A stretch of DNA of 64,000 nucleotides from Asticcacaulis tiandongensis. GTDB taxonomy: Bacteria; Pseudomonadota; Alphaproteobacteria; Caulobacterales; Caulobacteraceae. The stretch spans positions 124,001 through 188,000 of the forward strand of contig NZ_SSBC01000020.1 of NCBI RefSeq assembly GCF_006475605.1. Direction: 5' to 3'. Of the stretch, positions 61,234 through 64,000 are shown one piece after another. Each line of letters starts with the position of its first letter. Position 1 is the stretch's first letter. A program made the translations under genes and the position numbers. The notes under the pieces are model-generated. The model ran no database searches. It saw only the letters and a program-made list of their open reading frames with translations, and was not told the DNA's origin.

Positions 61234-61248
61234 TGCAATTGACTTGCA
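61234..61248. promoter_or_regulatory. Candidate iron-responsive operator for bfd-bfr
   Basis: TGCAA-ttgac-TTGCA, a perfect inverted repeat overlapping a possible -35 TTGACT (61239-61244), 74 bases before the ferredoxin gene. It resembles Fur-family binding sites, and bfd/bfr genes are commonly iron regulated. The regulator is not shown. Confidence 0.45.
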
Positions 61249-61321
61249 ATCCGGTTAATGGTCATCTATATGAAAGCCATTCTCAGAGGCATTAACACCG
61301 CTAAAGGCATAGGGTCAGTCT

Positions 61322-61507
61322 GTGTACGTCTGTAATTGTAACGCAATTCGCGAAAGAGATGCGCAAAAGGCCATTTTATCAGGGGCGGGAACCGTCAAGG
61401 CCGTTTTCGACCATTGCCAGAGCCGTCCGCAGTGCGCCAAATGTGTTTGTGACATCCGGCAGATGATCGACGAGGTTTGCGCTGGCGCCCAGATGGCCGC
61501 CGAGTAG
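61322..61507 (+). CDS. bfd: Bacterioferritin-associated ferredoxin
   Basis: 61 residues. Cysteines at 4, 6, 38 and 41 match the [2Fe-2S] ligands of Escherichia coli Bfd; three further cysteines (32, 43, 53) are present. It reduces iron stored in bacterioferritin to release it. GTG start at 61322. It precedes bfr by 54 bases, so probably in one operon. Confidence 0.93.
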   Translation: MYVCNCNAIRERDAQKAILSGAGTVKAVFDHCQSRPQCAKCVCDIRQMIDEVCAGAQMAAE

Positions 61508-61561
61508 CCTTTTAAACATCCTTCTTCTGCCGCCCATAGACACTTTTAAGGAGCGGCTGCC

Positions 61562-62047
61562 ATGAAGGGCAATCCTGAAATCATTAAACTTCTCAACCGG
61601 GTTCTGACCAACGAACTGACGGCGATCAACCAGTACTTCCTGCACGCGCGTATGCTGGAAAACTGGGGCCTCAATCATCTGGGCCGCATCGTCTATCAGG
61701 AATCGATTGAGGAAATGAAACACGCCGACATGCTGATCAAGCGTGTCTTCTTCCTTGAGGGCCTGCCCAATCTTCAGGACCTGAACAAGCTGAAGATCGG
61801 TGAAACCATCACCGAATGTCTTGAGGCTGACCTGTCGGTTGAAACCTATGGCCACGGCATTCTGGTGCAGGGCGTCAAGTTCTGCGAAGACAATGCCGAC
61901 TATGTCAGCCGTGATCTTCTGAAGAAGATTCTGTCGGATACCGAACACCACATTGACTGGCTTGAGACGCAACTCAGCCTGATCAAGCTGATGGGCGAAC
62001 CCAACTATCTGCAAAGTGCTATGAAAGAGATCGAAGGCGAAGGTTAG
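61562..62047 (+). CDS. bfr: Bacterioferritin
   Basis: 161 residues, the normal size. It stores iron in a 24-subunit heme-bearing shell. Ferroxidase ligands are visible: E18 (VLTNELTAIN), E51 and H54 in ESIEEMKHAD with heme-binding M52, E94-region and E127/H130 in LSDTEHHIDWLE. AAGGAG precedes the ATG. Followed by a strong terminator. Confidence 0.95.
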   Translation: MKGNPEIIKLLNRVLTNELTAINQYFLHARMLENWGLNHLGRIVYQESIEEMKHADMLIKRVFFLEGLPNLQDLNKLKIGETITECLEADLSVETYGHGILVQGVKFCEDNADYVSRDLLKKILSDTEHHIDWLETQLSLIKLMGEPNYLQSAMKEIEGEG

Positions 62048-62073
62048 AAACCGTCTTTAAGGTTGTATTTTAC

Positions 62074-62122
62074 AGGCCGCATTCCGATTATCTTTATCGG
62101 GATGCGGCCTTTGGCGTTTTTT
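62074..62122 (+). terminator. Terminator after bfr
   Basis: AGGCCGCATTCCGAT (62074-62088) pairs with ATCGGGATGCGGCCT (62096-62110), 15 pairs including one G-T wobble, followed by a T run (62117-62122). Confidence 0.85.
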
Positions 62123-62300
62123 AGGCGCTTTGGCGGGCGATTCGGCTTTGACCTTTGCAGGCGTTCCCCCTAACTTCGCTTCCTCTGTTTCGGGGCTTTA
62201 GTCCCGAACTGGCCGCAGGGGATTGGCGGCCTTAAGCGAAATCAGTGTGGCTTGGATTGAGGTGCGGCTTTTGACAGACGGGCAAACAGTTTCACAATAT

Positions 62301-63182
62301 ATGCGTCTTAACCGGCGCGACTGGCTGCGGCGTATCGGCATGGGCGGCGCGGTGGCCGCTTTGTTGCCCGCCTGCACGAAGGCCCCCGAAGAAGAAGCGC
62401 CGGTGCCGGGCAAGCCCGAAGAAGGTTCGCTGATCTGGGCGATTGAAGGGAACTGGCGCAATGCCTCGCACCGTGATCGCGACCGCTTCCGTCACCCCAT
62501 TGAGACCATAGAGTTTTTTGGCATTGACCCGCGTGATACGGTCATAGATGTCTGGCCGGGCAGCGGCTATATGACCGGCATTCTGGCGCCCTGGCTGGCG
62601 CGCGGCAAGGGGCAGTATGTTGCCGCCCTGATCGAGGCCGCAGAAGGCTCCGATGCGGACACGCTCAATGCCCAGTACAAGGCGCAGCTGGATGCCGACA
62701 AAAAGCTATATGGTGATATTACCTATACGGCCTTTGGCCCGCAGACGACGGGGCTGGGTGATCCGGCCAGCGCGGACTGTGTGCTGTTCCTCCTGACCCT
62801 GCATGACTGGATGGCGGCGGGTATTGCTGAAAAGGCTTTTGCTGATGCCTTTGGCGTCCTTAAGCCGGGCGGCATACTGGGCATAGAGCAGCACCGCGCT
62901 GATGTTGGGAATGTTCAGGACCCGGCCGCGACCAACGGCTATGTGCAGGAACCTTTCGTCAAACAACTGGCCAGTGAGGCGGGCTTTGAATTTGTTGAGG
63001 CCAGTGAAATAAATGCTAACCCCAAGGATAATAAGGCCCATCCGTTTGGGGTATGGACTTTGCCGCCACAAAGGTTAACCTCTCCACGGGGGGAGCCGCC
63101 AAATCCGGAATTTGATGGTACACTCTACGAATCAATCGGTGAAAGTGACCGAATGACGTTGAAATTCAAAAAACCCGGATAG
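62301..63182 (+). CDS. Exported methyltransferase-like lipoprotein
   Basis: 293 residues. The N-terminus NRRDWLRRIGMGGAVAALLPAC is a twin-arginine signal with a lipobox, so it should be exported and anchored. The body resembles class I SAM methyltransferases: VIDVWPGSGYMTGIL (about 70-84, motif I, normally D/ExGxG) and VLKPGGILGIEQHR. ATG 62301 is chosen because a longer frame from TTG 62223 would bury the signal. An enzyme of this fold outside the cytoplasm lacks SAM, so its role is puzzling. Confidence 0.75.
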   Translation: MRLNRRDWLRRIGMGGAVAALLPACTKAPEEEAPVPGKPEEGSLIWAIEGNWRNASHRDRDRFRHPIETIEFFGIDPRDTVIDVWPGSGYMTGILAPWLARGKGQYVAALIEAAEGSDADTLNAQYKAQLDADKKLYGDITYTAFGPQTTGLGDPASADCVLFLLTLHDWMAAGIAEKAFADAFGVLKPGGILGIEQHRADVGNVQDPAATNGYVQEPFVKQLASEAGFEFVEASEINANPKDNKAHPFGVWTLPPQRLTSPRGEPPNPEFDGTLYESIGESDRMTLKFKKPG

Positions 63183-63188
63183 TTTCTC

Positions 63189-64000
63189 GTGAGCCGTATC
63201 GCCGCCCTGTCGTCTCAGGCCCCTTTGATGGCCATCCCCGAAGCACGCCCGCCTGCGGGTGGTGTCGGGGAATGGTACCGAGGGGCGGGCGGTTTACGCC
63301 TGCGGCTTGGCTTCTGGCAGCCTGAAGGAACCGCCAGAGGTACCGTATTTGTCAGTCCGGGGCGGACCGAACCCGTCGAAAAATATTATGAGGTGGTAGG
63401 CGACCTGCTGGCGCGCGGCTTTGCGGTGGTTGTCCATGACTGGCGCGGGCAAGGCCTGTCGGCGCGCCTGATGCCAGATCGCCTTAAGGGCCATGCGCGG
63501 TCTGAGTCTGAATATCTGGATGACTATCAGCGCCTTCTTGATGCGTTTGAAGATCGCGCGCCCAAGCCCTGGCTGATGATCGGCCATTCTATGGGGGCGG
63601 CGCTCAATCTGGCGACCCTGATACAGGGTGAGACGCGGATATCAGGGGCGATTTTCATTAACCCGATGCTCAGGGTCAAGACCGGTCGTCATTCCCTGTG
63701 GGCGGTGACCTTCCAGACCGACTGGAAAGTGCGCCACGGCCTGTCGTCTGACTATGTGCCGGAACTGTTCGATGATCCGTTTGAACATACTTTTGAGCGC
63801 GACGCTCTGACCCATGATGAGCGCCGCTATAATCTGTGGCGTGAACAATTGTTTGCCTGCCCGCATCTGGGGATTGGTTCACCGACCTGGGGCTGGCTGC
63901 ATTTCGCCCTCAAGCTGGGCGAGACCCTGATCCGCGATAAGGGCAAGCTGGTCAAAAAGGTCAAAACGCCGGTCAGCATCATCTGTTCCGGCGACGACAG
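63189..64000 (+). CDS. Alpha/beta hydrolase (lysophospholipase-like), 3' end cut by window
   Basis: 270 residues visible and open to the window edge. LGFWQPEGTARGTVFVSPGRTEPVEKYYEV, VVHDWRGQGLS and IGHSMGAAL (nucleophile Ser) match the monoglyceride lipase/lysophospholipase family. The acid residue should lie in SIICSGDD at the edge; the catalytic histidine is beyond it. GTG start at 63189, six bases after the preceding stop, so likely co-transcribed. No signal peptide. Confidence 0.85.
   Translation, partial: MSRIAALSSQAPLMAIPEARPPAGGVGEWYRGAGGLRLRLGFWQPEGTARGTVFVSPGRTEPVEKYYEVVGDLLARGFAVVVHDWRGQGLSARLMPDRLKGHARSESEYLDDYQRLLDAFEDRAPKPWLMIGHSMGAALNLATLIQGETRISGAIFINPMLRVKTGRHSLWAVTFQTDWKVRHGLSSDYVPELFDDPFEHTFERDALTHDERRYNLWREQLFACPHLGIGSPTWGWLHFALKLGETLIRDKGKLVKKVKTPVSIICSGDD

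Overview
The window looks like a chromosomal segment from an alphaproteobacterium of the Caulobacteraceae, most likely Asticcacaulis or a close relative. The pointers are an rpoE-type ECF sigma gene facing a FAD oxidase/DUF1365/cyclopropane-synthase cluster, a large TonB-dependent receptor beside xylan hydrolases and tryptophan-halogenase-like genes, XylR-like TAGCGCTA palindromes, and a xylonate-dehydratase-like IlvD/Edd protein close to the Caulobacter enzyme. The genus is inference from gene content. I see no rRNA, tRNA, CRISPR array, insertion sequence or prophage gene.

Layout. 1-4586: the start of an ECF sigma factor (minus) facing a lipid-modification cluster, with matching ECF-type promoters in the 220-bp gap. 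4699-8492: a DUF2147 protein, then a response regulator translationally coupled to two tandem paralogous proteins of unknown function. 8515-14900: accessory and housekeeping genes (MliC-like lipoprotein, prolyl oligopeptidase, two small regulator pairs, sugar isomerase-like protein, pterin dehydratase). 14905-21038: nadE, ilvA, FKBP, rlmN, a MAPEG protein and a DUF937 protein. 21132-25024: an NmrA-like oxidoreductase/HxlR pair and a lactonase-dgoK-dgoA operon for aldonate breakdown. 25264-28710: a fadA-fadJ-type beta-oxidation pair. 28775-32517: a small odd membrane-protein locus, gpmA with a RibD-like deaminase, and a pentapeptide-repeat protein. 32727-35735: galM and an IlvD/Edd sugar-acid dehydratase. 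35943-39972: miaA, mrp/apbC, an OYE-family reductase and OmpW.

40098-59580 is the centrepiece, a glucuronoxylan utilisation locus. On the minus strand are GH10 xylanase, GH43 xylosidase and a small secreted protein, with a separate TonB-dependent receptor. Divergent from the receptor, on the plus strand, run three flavin-dependent-halogenase-family proteins, GH3, a GH35-like enzyme, a cupin/JmjC-like protein and GH115 alpha-glucuronidase. Palindromes centred on TAGCGCTA precede the receptor and xylanase genes and lie inside the GH3 gene, suggesting one LacI-type (XylR-like) regulator that is not encoded here. The expected flow is: GH10 cuts xylan, the receptor imports oligosaccharides, GH115 removes (methyl)glucuronic acid, and GH43/GH3 release xylose. 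The role of the halogenase-like and cupin proteins in such loci is unknown.

59654-64000: a small conserved-looking protein, a Sel1-repeat protein, bacterioferritin with its ferredoxin, an exported methyltransferase-like lipoprotein and a truncated alpha/beta hydrolase. No gap between genes exceeds about 300 bases. The ends cut the sigma-factor gene (its C-terminus lies before base 1) and the hydrolase gene (its C-terminus lies after base 64000).
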